A stretch of 5,123 nt of DNA from Phycisphaerales bacterium. Its GTDB lineage: Bacteria > Planctomycetota > Phycisphaerae > Phycisphaerales > SM1A02. The stretch lies in assembly GCA_007135295.1 (NCBI GenBank), contig SLJD01000263.1, positions 1 through 5,123 on the forward strand, given 5' to 3'. Under the pieces are notes generated by a model. It was not told where the DNA came from, made no database searches, and worked only from the letters and a program-made list of their open reading frames with translations. A program made the position numbers and the translations under genes. The first letter of the stretch is position 1. Each line of letters starts with the position of its first letter. Positions 1 through 5,123 of the stretch are shown here, in pieces.

Positions 1-24
1 GGGGGTCGTTCCCTTTCCGGGGGG

Positions 25-1170
25 TTATCCCCAGTTGGAGAGCAGGATACCGAGGTCGGCGCCGCCGACGGTGCCGTCGCCGGTGAGGTCGGCCGGGCAG
101 TCGTCGGGGTCGGGGCATTCGCCCCACTGGCTGAGCAGGATGCCGAGGTCCGCCCCGCCGACCGTGCCGTCACCGGTCAGGTCGCCGGGAATGCCGGGTT
201 CGATCGGGCAGCCCTGCCAGCGGGTGATGAACGAGTCGCCGGAGGCGGAGACGGAGAACCACCCGCCTGCGAGCAGCGAGAGGCCGGTGCCGCTCGCGTC
301 GTCGAAGGTCGTAAACGTCTGGATGTTTCCCCTGACCGCCTCGCCGGGGCCGGTCCATTCTTGCCCGTCCCAGCGGGCGAACCCGTCCACCTCGGCGTCG
401 CCGACCGTGGAGAAGGTACCACCGGCATAAAGAGCCGGGCCGGTGCCGTCATCAAACACATGGAGGGCGCGGACGGCGGCATCGGTCCCGGCGCCAAGGG
501 CCGACCAATTTTCACCATCCCACCTGGCGATGTGGTTGACCTCGTCGCCGGCCGCGTGGGTGAACCATCCGCCGGCATAGAGCGCCGGGCCGGTGCCGTC
601 ATCGAAAACGGTCAGCGCCTCGACCACGCCGTCCATGTCCGCGCCGATGGATGACCATTCTTCGCCGTCCCATTTGGCGACGCGTTTGGCCTCCACATCC
701 CCTGCCATGTCGAACCATCCGCCGACAAAGAGGGCCGGTCCGGAGCCGTCATCGAAGACGGTCAAGGCCTCGACCCGAATCTTCACGCCGGCCCCGGGCG
801 TTGACCACGCTTCGCCGTCCCATCGCGCGATGTGGCTCGCCGGCTCGCCGCCGGCGGTGGTGAACCGGCCGCCGACGTAGAGCGCCGGCCCGTTACCGGA
901 GCCGTCGTCGAATGCCTGCATCGCCCGGACTTCCGCGGTTTGCGGAGGGCTCATCGCCACGCCCTCGCCGAGGGCCGACCACGCTTGGCCGTCCCACCTG
1001 GCAACGGAATTGACGTCCACGCCCCCGGCGGTGGTGAACGGGCCGCCGGCATAGAGCGCAGAGCCGGCACCATCATCGAACACAGCCAGTGACGTGACAA
1101 AGGAGTCCATTTCGCTCTCGAGCGCCGTCCAGGATTCGCCGTCGGACTTCACGATGCGCTCGGCGTTCAC
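25..1170 (-). CDS. Dockerin-tailed C-terminal half of the interrupted repeat protein
   Basis: This continues the upstream repeat protein in the same frame. The frame is open from 1212, directly after the TAG, and codons DVFYAGGRFTSAG before the nominal GTG (1168-1170) complete repeat unit 8. No ribosome binding site precedes that GTG and there is no signal peptide, so independent translation and export are unlikely. It encodes the rest of unit 8 and units 9-14 (first codons at 1101, 933, 777, 627, 477 and 327). Unit 14 is truncated after TRWQGC. A short Pro-rich linker and two dockerin-like repeats (183-121 and 90-28) follow, ending at TAA 25-27. Together with the upstream half the gene would have 863 codons, with TAG at codon 468. 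Dockerin-like tails are usually protein-protein anchoring modules; the partner here is unknown. It could be annotated as a pseudogene together with its upstream part. Confidence 0.7.
   Translation of the reverse strand: MNAERIVKSDGESWTALESEMDSFVTSLAVFDDGAGSALYAGGPFTTAGGVDVNSVARWDGQAWSALGEGVAMSPPQTAEVRAMQAFDDGSGNGPALYVGGRFTTAGGEPASHIARWDGEAWSTPGAGVKIRVEALTVFDDGSGPALFVGGWFDMAGDVEAKRVAKWDGEEWSSIGADMDGVVEALTVFDDGTGPALYAGGWFTHAAGDEVNHIARWDGENWSALGAGTDAAVRALHVFDDGTGPALYAGGTFSTVGDAEVDGFARWDGQEWTGPGEAVRGNIQTFTTFDDASGTGLSLLAGGWFSVSASGDSFITRWQGCPIEPGIPGDLTGDGTVGGADLGILLSQWGECPDPDDCPADLTGDGTVGGADLGILLSNWG
28..183 (-). other. Two tandem dockerin-like calcium-loop repeats at the C-terminus
   Basis: Two 21-residue repeats (nucleotides 121-183 and 28-90) both read DLTGDGTV, then GGADLGILLS, then QWG or NWG; they differ by that one residue only. 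The DxTxDGxVxxxD spacing is that of the EF-hand-like calcium loop of dockerin repeats. They are joined by ECPDPDDCPA, whose two cysteines could pair. Their DNA differs at several synonymous positions, so the pair is maintained at protein level rather than freshly duplicated. The repeats are shorter than cellulosomal dockerins and resemble the tails common on planctomycete secreted proteins. Confidence 0.82.
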
Positions 1171-2349
1171 GTCGCCTGCGCTCGTGAACCGGCCGCCGGC
1201 GTAAAAGACGTCCTAGCCTGACTCCGAGAGTTCATCAGTCGTGATCAGCGCGTGGACCTCATCATTGAGCGGACCGAGCACCTCGCCGTCGGCGCCCAGC
1301 GCGGACCACTCGTTGCCGTCCCATTGTGCAATGCGGTCGGCGCCGACGTTGCCGGCGCTGGTAAATGCGCCGCCGGCAAAAAGAGCCGGGCCGGGGCCGG
1401 AGATGCCGTCATCGAACTCCGCCAGGGCGAGCACACTGGCGTTCATTCCATCGCCGAGGGCCGACCAGCCGCTGCCGTCCCATCGCGCAATATGGTTCGC
1501 GCTGACGCCTCCGGCCGTCGCAAAGAAGCCGCCGACATGGAGGGCCGGGTCGTCGCCGGGGCCGGCGTCGAAGACCGTCAGCGCGCGCACCCGGTCATCC
1601 ATGCCGCCATCGACATCCGACCACGCACTGCCGTCCCACCGCGCGATGAAGTTGACTGTCTGACTGCCGGCCATCGTGAAGTCGCCGCCGGCATAGAGGG
1701 CTTCGCCGGTACCGCCGTCAAACGCCGCGAGCGTATCGACCGTCGCGCTGACTCCACTTCCAAGTGCCGACCACTGGCCGCCGTCCCACGTCGCGATGCG
1801 GCTGGCGCTTGCGTCGCCGGCGTTCAGAAACGCGCCGCCGGCGACGAGAACCGAGCCGGAACCGTCGTCAAACACCGTCAGCGCCTCGACCGGGCTGTCC
1901 GTTCCGCCGCCCGACCACTGCTCGCCGTCCCATCGCGCGATGTGATTGACGTGTTCGCCCCCGGCGGTATCGAACCAGCCGCCGGCGTAGAGGGCCGGCC
2001 CGGAGCCATCGTCGAACACCGCCAGGGCCTGTACGGCGTTGTCCATCCCCGTGCCGAGCGGCGACCACGATTCGCCGTCCCACCTAGCGATGCGATTCGC
2101 CTCCTCGCCTCCGGCTTCCGTGAAAAAGCCCGCGGCATAGAGCGCCGGGCCGGAGCCGTCATCGAACACGATCAGGTCGGTGACGGCGGCAAACCCGAAA
2201 CTGCTCATCCCCTCGCCGAGTGCGGACCATTCTTCGCCGTCCCACCGCGCGATGTGGTTCGCGCTTACGCCGCCGGCGCTTACAAAGTCGCCGCCAACAT
2301 AGAGCGCATCGCCGGTGCCGTCATCAAAGACCGCCATGGCGCGGACGAC
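211..2349 (-). repeat. Array of 14 imperfect protein-coding repeats, period 144-177 bp
   Basis: Units begin at 2349, 2187, 2037, 1893, 1743, 1593, 1437, 1260, 1101, 933, 777, 627, 477 and 327. The core period is 150 bp; longer units carry insertions in the loop after WSALG (units 1, 7 and 9) or inside FDDGSG (units 6, 7 and 10). The best-conserved positions are FDDGSG, ALYAGG-F, AGG, IARWDG and W-LG. Unit 8 departs most: TDELSESG replaces FDDGSG, and VKSDG replaces ARWDG. The last unit stops after RWQG, while the segment just before unit 1 (GWLAMFGGGPGVGN) resembles the missing W-LG end. Confidence 0.9.
1213..1215 (-). other. In-frame TAG interrupting the 14-repeat gene
   Basis: The minus strand reads GAG TCA GGC TAG GAC GTC TTT TAC GCC GGC GGC, so recognisable repeat sequence (DVFYAGGRF) resumes two codons after the stop in the same frame. 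One base change (for example from CAG, GAG, AAG or TGG) would restore a single frame from 2616 to 25. I see no shift in frame and no insertion at this point. Confidence 0.85.
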
Positions 2350-2616
2350 GTTGCCGACCCCCGGCCCGCCGCCGAACATCGCCAGCCACCCCGGCTCGCA
2401 CAGACCGACGGAGCTTGTTGCCCTGTGATTTGCGTCAGCATGGCGGTCGGCCGCGCGCTGCGCATCGGAAACCGCGTGATCACGATGAGCATCAGTGTCG
2501 GGGACGTGCCAGGGCAGCGCAAACGCGCTGGACGCCGCGAGACATACGGCGGTGCACGAGACGCCGATAAGCCCCTGCCATCGTTGCCCGAACCATTGGT
2601 GAACGCCGGTCCTCAT
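1213..2616 (-). CDS. Secreted beta-propeller-like repeat protein, N-terminal half up to an in-frame TAG
   Basis: Exported protein of unknown function. The ATG at 2616 follows a GGAGGG site (a longer GTG start at 2646 is less likely). Residues 1-33 form a Sec signal peptide. A His/Asp-rich segment of about 36 residues follows, then CEPGWLAMFGGGPG. Seven complete units of 48-59 residues come next, with first codons at 2349, 2187, 2037, 1893, 1743, 1593 and 1437, each of the form xVxALTVFDDGSGPALYAGGxF, AGGxxxNHIARWDG, xxWSALGxGM. An eighth unit begins at 1260 and is cut by TAG (1213-1215). Such WDG-W-LG repeats occur in planctomycete and Bacteroidota secreted proteins and resemble kelch/Rax2-type propeller blades; I infer a seven-bladed propeller. 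Without the downstream half, this product lacks the dockerin tail. The frame continues unbroken past the TAG, so this is probably half of one gene, or a pseudogene. Enzymatic activity is not evident. Confidence 0.8.
   Translation of the reverse strand: MRTGVHQWFGQRWQGLIGVSCTAVCLAASSAFALPWHVPDTDAHRDHAVSDAQRAADRHADANHRATSSVGLCEPGWLAMFGGGPGVGNVVRAMAVFDDGTGDALYVGGDFVSAGGVSANHIARWDGEEWSALGEGMSSFGFAAVTDLIVFDDGSGPALYAAGFFTEAGGEEANRIARWDGESWSPLGTGMDNAVQALAVFDDGSGPALYAGGWFDTAGGEHVNHIARWDGEQWSGGGTDSPVEALTVFDDGSGSVLVAGGAFLNAGDASASRIATWDGGQWSALGSGVSATVDTLAAFDGGTGEALYAGGDFTMAGSQTVNFIARWDGSAWSDVDGGMDDRVRALTVFDAGPGDDPALHVGGFFATAGGVSANHIARWDGSGWSALGDGMNASVLALAEFDDGISGPGPALFAGGAFTSAGNVGADRIAQWDGNEWSALGADGEVLGPLNDEVHALITTDELSESG
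2518..2616 (-). other. Sec signal peptide of the repeat protein
   Basis: The 33 N-terminal residues carry Arg residues (R2, R12), a hydrophobic core LIGVSCTAVCLAASS, and an Ala-Phe-Ala site followed by LPW, which fits signal peptidase I cleavage. There is no lipobox: the two cysteines in the core are not followed by a plausible lipoprotein cleavage pattern. The mature protein should leave the cytoplasm. Confidence 0.8.
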
Positions 2617-2621
2617 GATGA

Positions 2622-2627
2622 CCCTCC
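2622..2627 (-). promoter_or_regulatory. Ribosome binding site GGAGGG that fixes the start of the repeat-protein gene
   Basis: GGAGGG on the minus strand lies 5 nt before the ATG at 2614-2616. The reading frame is open further upstream to a GTG at 2644-2646, but that codon has no Shine-Dalgarno-like sequence and would put ten charged residues in front of the signal peptide. The ATG at 2616 is therefore the better start. Confidence 0.75.
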
Positions 2628-2842
2628 ACTCGTGTGGTTTCTTCACAAACGAAGAACAGGATGATCGCCCCGCCTGTGAACGTCATGTTTCGCCTTGCCG
2701 GCCAGTATTGCAGATCCGCAACGAAAGCGGGGCCCTTTTTCACCACGTACCGGCCGCGCGGGCGCGAAACCGGCGACCGGCATCCGGCCACGAGCCAGAC
2801 AGGACCGCGCACGTGACACAGCGTATCAGGCCATCGCTCATC

Positions 2843-2875
2843 TCATCCCCAGTTCGAAAGCAGAATGAGTGCCGA
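2843..2875 (-). pseudogene. Orphan C-terminal end of a lost dockerin-type protein
   Basis: The minus strand reads SALILLSNWG followed by TGA. Its last seven residues plus stop position match exactly the end of the dockerin protein at 25-48 (ILLSNWG, stop). Across those 24 bases there are four differences (ATT/ATC, CTT/CTC, TCG/TCC, TGA/TAA), all synonymous, which points to a formerly coding, independently diverged sequence rather than chance. Upstream in the same frame is TGRDGGVVASS (from 2938), which may be a damaged DxxGDGxV calcium loop. The spacing to the tail is about 11 residues too long, and the frame is closed by TGA just above it. No start or body of the gene remains. It is probably the scar of a deletion or insertion that removed a second dockerin-bearing gene. 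Confidence 0.6.
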
Positions 2876-3066
2876 GATTGCCTCAATCGGGCTGCATCCA
2901 TACCGGGAACTGGCGACGACTCCGCCATCTCGGCCGGTTCACAGGCGCCAGTGTCCCGCCACCGTTGCTCACCCACCGCCAACCAGACATGAAACAAAAA
3001 GTTGTCCAACCTTTGCTTCCCCGATTGCCAAGTCAGACGATCATCACGCAGTGACCGGCCACGGAA

Positions 3067-3136
3067 ACGGGTTCCCATGCCGCGGTCGTACGCCGCGAGT
3101 ATCCGATCCCTCAAATCCTGTGAGTGTCGTCGCCAT
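3067..3136 (-). pseudogene. IS630-type transposase N-terminal remnant, frameshifted and truncated
   Basis: Translated on the minus strand, this segment contains HSQDLRDRILAAYDRGMGTR. It matches the first DNA-binding helix region of IS630/Tc1-mariner-type bacterial transposases (typical form: SxDLRxRVLxAxxxGxS). A likely original start is the ATG at 3134-3136, preceded by a good AAAGGAG site at suitable spacing. However, that ATG is one base out of frame with the conserved stretch: reading on from it gives MATTLTGFEG, whereas removing one base gives MARHSQDLRDR. The conserved frame can otherwise only start from a GTG at 3156. After GMGTR the similarity stops and the DDE catalytic domain is absent, so nearly all of a transposase of about 350 residues is gone. 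The family call rests on about 20 residues and is therefore moderate. Confidence 0.55.
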
Positions 3137-3195
3137 CTTGGCTCTCCTTTCCGCACACCTCCGTGTGCTCAGAGATCGCTATGGCGACGACTCAC
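3120..3195. repeat. Long imperfect inverted repeat with an inner hairpin, downstream of bioD
   Basis: On the plus strand the left arm GTGAGTGTCGTCGCCAT (3120-3136) is complementary to the right arm ATGGCGACGACTCAC (3181-3195), with a single 2-nt bulge. Between them lies a perfect 6-bp hairpin, GCACAC-CTCC-GTGTGC (3153-3168). In minus-strand RNA, starting about 40 nt after the bioD stop, the whole element could fold back on itself. The 3' arm contains the ATG (3134-3136) of the transposase remnant. There is no T-run after it, so a classical intrinsic terminator is not supported. It may be the end of the insertion element or a regulatory fold-back; the structure is seen, the role is inferred. 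Confidence 0.6.
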
Positions 3196-3237
3196 ATCGC
3201 GCAGCCGTACATGCGCCAAGCATCGCTAGAAATGGAC

Positions 3238-3918
3238 TTAAGACGCTCTGATGTCGACTCCTCGGATAGCCGCTGCAAGTTCGCGCGGCGAGTCAAGGTC
3301 AATGCAGCGATCGACGTGGCCGAGAACCGGAATCTCGCACAGGCGCTCAAGTTCACTCGGGTTCGTTTGTTCGGCCAGGTCCGATGCCGTGGCGTCCCCC
3401 GGACTCAGGACAATCCCGAGCATTTTCAGCCCATGGCTTCGCGCTGCGTGGACGGTCAAAGCCGTGTGGTTGAGTGTCCCGAGTGTAGGTCGAGCCACGA
3501 TGAGCACGGGCAGGTCTGAAATGCGAACGAGATCGATCACAGTGCGCGATTCATCAATCGGAACCATCAGGCCGCCACATCCCTCGACCACCATGAAGTC
3601 GTGTCGTCGGTGGAGACGCTGGTATGCCGAGTTCAGAGCTGACCAGTCGACCGGCTTCTCCTCCAGTCGCGCAGCGACGGACGGCGCGAGCGGATGGCGC
3701 AGCCGGCAGGGCGATATGTCGTCAATGGGATCTGAGACGCCGCCGGCTTTGGCCAGGCGCGCGGCGTCTGTGGCCTGGTCGGCAGGTTCAACACCCGTTT
3801 CAATCGGCTTCATGACGCCCACATTCACGCCGCGTGCCGCAAGATCCGCAGCGATACCGCATGCCAGAACCGTTTTCCCGACGCCGGTATCAGTTCCTGT
3901 AACAAACACGCCGCTCAT
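3238..3918 (-). CDS. bioD: ATP-dependent dethiobiotin synthetase BioD, complete
   Basis: Cytosolic enzyme that closes the ureido ring of dethiobiotin from 7,8-diaminopelargonate, CO2 and ATP, the step directly after BioA. The 226-residue length is normal for the family. Visible motifs are the P-loop GTDTGVGKT (residues 8-16, Lys15), MKPIETG (36-42, with the catalytic-type Lys37), RHPLAPSVAAR (74-84) and VEGCGGLMVPI (111-121). The last corresponds to the usual VEGAGG motif, with Cys114 in place of the common Ala. ARPTLGTLNHT (142-152) and a nucleotide-base region near PVLGHVD follow. The ATG at 3916-3918 overlaps the bioA stop (ATGA); only a weak GGAAA lies upstream, so translation is probably coupled to bioA. 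The gene ends in TAA at 3238-3240. No further biotin gene follows: a long inverted repeat and a transposase remnant begin about 40 bp downstream, so this looks like the distal end of the operon. Confidence 0.97.
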   Translation of the reverse strand: MSGVFVTGTDTGVGKTVLACGIAADLAARGVNVGVMKPIETGVEPADQATDAARLAKAGGVSDPIDDISPCRLRHPLAPSVAARLEEKPVDWSALNSAYQRLHRRHDFMVVEGCGGLMVPIDESRTVIDLVRISDLPVLIVARPTLGTLNHTALTVHAARSHGLKMLGIVLSPGDATASDLAEQTNPSELERLCEIPVLGHVDRCIDLDSPRELAAAIRGVDIRAS

Positions 3919-5123
3919 TTGCTTTCCATTGCAAGACGATCCAGTTCGGCCTGGGCGTTAACAACGGCTTCGCGCAGCATGCCTGCCATCTCCGCCAGAT
4001 CGTCCGTTGTGCTCACAAGCGGCGGCATGAAGATCACCACGTTACCGATCGGCCGGATGAGCAGGCCAAGGCGCTGGGCTTCAGACGTCACCACCATGCC
4101 AGCCTGCTGCGACCATGAAAACGGTCTGCCGGCCTCCGGATCCGCGGCCAGTTCGACGCCGACCATCAAGCCGCGGTGCCGGACCTCAAGGACGTGCGGC
4201 AGATCCTGAATCGGCTTGATCAACTCGTGCAGTACGTGGACCTTTTCAGGCAACCCATCAAGCAGGGATTCGAACAGATCGATGTTCGCCAGGGATGCGG
4301 CGCATCCGAGCGGGTTGCCTGCAAACGAGTGGCCGTGAAAAAGCGTCTTCCTTTCGGCGACCTCGCCAAGGAATGCTTCAAAGATCGTTTCGGTCGCGAG
4401 CGTTGCAGCCACGGGCAAGTACCCACCGGAAAGTCCTTTGCCGAGGCACAGCAGGTCAGGCGTGACTCGTTCCGCATCACAGGCGAACGTCCACCCGGTT
4501 CGACCAAAGCCCGTCGCCACCTCATCGACGATCATCATAACGTCATACCGATCGCACAACTCTCGCAGCCCGCGTAGAAACCCCGGCTCCGCTGGAAGAA
4601 TGCCACCGGCACCTTCAACGGGTTCGATGATTACGGCGGCGATATCTTCAGAATGCTCGCGCAAAGCCTGTTCGGTCGAATGCAAAATCGATGGGGCGCA
4701 CCGGTCTTCAGGCGTCACATAGGGCCGGTCCGGGCACGCCGGATACGGCACACGCGGATGGACCGGCAGGAGCGACAGAAAAGGATGGTGAAAAATCTCG
4801 CTCGGCGCGACGGCCATCGCGCCAAACGTATCGCCGTGGTAGTTATTGAAGTATCCGAGAACCTGCTGTTTGCCGTCCCGCCCTTCGTTCGCCCAGTACT
4901 GGATGGCAATCTTGATCGCAATTTCCACCGCAGTCGCTCCGCTGTCGGAGAATTGCACACGAGTCAACCCGTCCGGTGCTATCTCGACGAGGCGGCGGGC
5001 GAGCAGAGTGGCCGGAACGTTGGCCTGGCCGAGCATTGTGCAGTGCGCCACCCGGTCGAGTTGCGCACGAAGCGCGTCATCAATCTCCTGCACACGGTGA
5101 CCGTGAACGTTCAGCCAGATCGA
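3915..5123 (-). CDS. bioA: Adenosylmethionine-8-amino-7-oxononanoate aminotransferase (DAPA synthase), 5' end cut by window edge
   Basis: PLP-dependent class III aminotransferase that transfers the amino group of S-adenosylmethionine to KAPA, giving 7,8-diaminopelargonate in the cytosol (biotin pathway). The frame is open to the window edge, where it reads SIWLNVHGHRVQEIDDAL. This matches the early BioA region, so roughly 40 N-terminal residues are missing; the GTG at 5091-5093 is internal and not a start. Numbering from that GTG, the visible motifs are SDSGATAVEIAIK (49-61, cofactor phosphate region), YHGDT (85-89), IVDEVATGFGRTG (188-200) with the cofactor Asp190, LGKGLSGGYLP (217-227) with the Schiff-base Lys219 (codon 4437-4439), HGHSFAGNPLGC (253-264) and RPIGNVVIFMPP (347-358), whose Arg is the expected substrate-carboxylate residue. 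Over 400 codons are present without a frameshift. The stop TGA overlaps the bioD start by 4 bp, which implies translational coupling. The family is certain; the BioA assignment is strengthened by the adjacent bioD. Confidence 0.96.
   Translation of the reverse strand, partial: SIWLNVHGHRVQEIDDALRAQLDRVAHCTMLGQANVPATLLARRLVEIAPDGLTRVQFSDSGATAVEIAIKIAIQYWANEGRDGKQQVLGYFNNYHGDTFGAMAVAPSEIFHHPFLSLLPVHPRVPYPACPDRPYVTPEDRCAPSILHSTEQALREHSEDIAAVIIEPVEGAGGILPAEPGFLRGLRELCDRYDVMMIVDEVATGFGRTGWTFACDAERVTPDLLCLGKGLSGGYLPVAATLATETIFEAFLGEVAERKTLFHGHSFAGNPLGCAASLANIDLFESLLDGLPEKVHVLHELIKPIQDLPHVLEVRHRGLMVGVELAADPEAGRPFSWSQQAGMVVTSEAQRLGLLIRPIGNVVIFMPPLVSTTDDLAEMAGMLREAVVNAQAELDRLAMESK

Larger units (their letters stand above)
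2617..3237. other. 621-bp stretch without an intact gene; holds mobile-element and dockerin debris
   Basis: This stretch separates bioD from the repeat-protein gene. From right to left it contains an imperfect inverted repeat (3120-3195), an IS630-type transposase N-terminal remnant (3067-3136), about 190 bp of unrecognised sequence, the decayed C-terminal codons of a dockerin protein (ending 2843), and about 220 bp leading to the next ribosome binding site. Open frames exist here on both strands, for example 2740-3156 minus and 2615-2992 plus, but apart from the remnants described separately their translations resemble nothing I know. I found no convincing sigma-70 promoter for the repeat-protein gene and no stem-plus-T-run terminator for either flanking unit. 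Confidence 0.7.

Noticed and set aside
1..48. Possible terminator after the dockerin gene (GGGG-ATAA-CCCC around the stop)
   Set aside because: The stem is only 4 bp, overlaps the stop codon and lacks a T-run; the window ends too soon to judge.
35..1092. Several plus-strand open frames opposite the dockerin half
   Set aside because: These are low-complexity Pro/Arg/Ser/Ala-rich translations mirroring the repeat array, with no ribosome binding sites or family resemblance.
211..2349. Regular 150-bp period as a CRISPR array or satellite DNA
   Set aside because: The period is that of coding repeats with conserved reading frame and protein motifs; there are no identical short repeats with unique spacers.
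1252..2664. Long plus-strand open frame of 470 codons opposite the repeat protein
   Set aside because: It is an antisense shadow of GC-rich repeats: its translation merely repeats with the same 50-residue period, has no signal or recognisable domain, and lacks a convincing start site.
2724..2741. GGGGCCC followed by TTTTT on the plus strand as an intrinsic terminator
   Set aside because: GGGCCC is a short palindrome with no loop, and no plus-strand gene ends there.
2640..2760. Candidate sigma-70 promoter for the repeat-protein gene (TTGCGG and AATACT)
   Set aside because: The two boxes are only about 6 bp apart and neither matches well.
2615..2992. Plus-strand 125-codon open frame across the intergenic region
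   Set aside because: It shows no recognisable motif and overlaps the repeat-protein start region and the dockerin remnant on the other strand.
2740..3156. Minus-strand 138-codon open frame as an intact gene
   Set aside because: Only its first 30 or so residues look like a transposase. The rest crosses the dockerin remnant in a different frame and resembles nothing, so it is a chance fusion of debris.

Overview
The window is GC-rich bacterial DNA, and every gene I can support lies on the minus strand. Its most telling feature is a long secreted protein built from 14 imperfect units of about 50 residues (pattern ALTVFDDGSGPALYAGG, then IARWDGxxWSALG). It ends in two near-identical dockerin-like repeats (DLTGDG... 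ending ILLSNWG or ILLSQWG). From general knowledge, this combination is typical of Planctomycetota, particularly Phycisphaerae-like lineages. That assignment is an inference, since no rRNA or other marker is present.

Layout, in the direction of transcription (right to left). 5123-3915: bioA (DAPA aminotransferase), whose N-terminus runs off the window edge. 3918-3238: bioD (dethiobiotin synthetase), complete, overlapping bioA by 4 bp (ATGA). Together they are two consecutive steps of biotin synthesis and almost certainly an operon. 3237-2617: about 620 bp without an intact gene. It holds a long imperfect inverted repeat (3120-3195), an N-terminal remnant of an IS630-type transposase with a likely frameshift (3136-3067), and the last codons of another, lost dockerin protein (to 2843). 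2616-25: the repeat/dockerin protein gene. It has a good ribosome binding site and a Sec signal peptide, but an in-frame TAG at 1213-1215 divides it into a 467-codon upstream half and a downstream half carrying the dockerin repeats.

The two halves are in exactly the same frame, and the protein repeats continue across the TAG. The locus is therefore best read as one ancestral 863-codon gene broken by a nonsense codon, by a base-calling error, or (least likely) by a recoded stop. The stop falls in unit 8 of 14, after exactly seven complete units, and unit 8 is also the most degenerate. The layout suggests two seven-bladed beta-propellers in tandem followed by a dockerin-like tail, but the fold is not proven.

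The biotin genes are ordinary housekeeping genes. The unusual material lies downstream of them: a transposase scar, an orphan dockerin tail and the interrupted repeat protein. I see no CRISPR array, tRNA, rRNA, phage gene or defence system, and no clearly novel multi-gene system.
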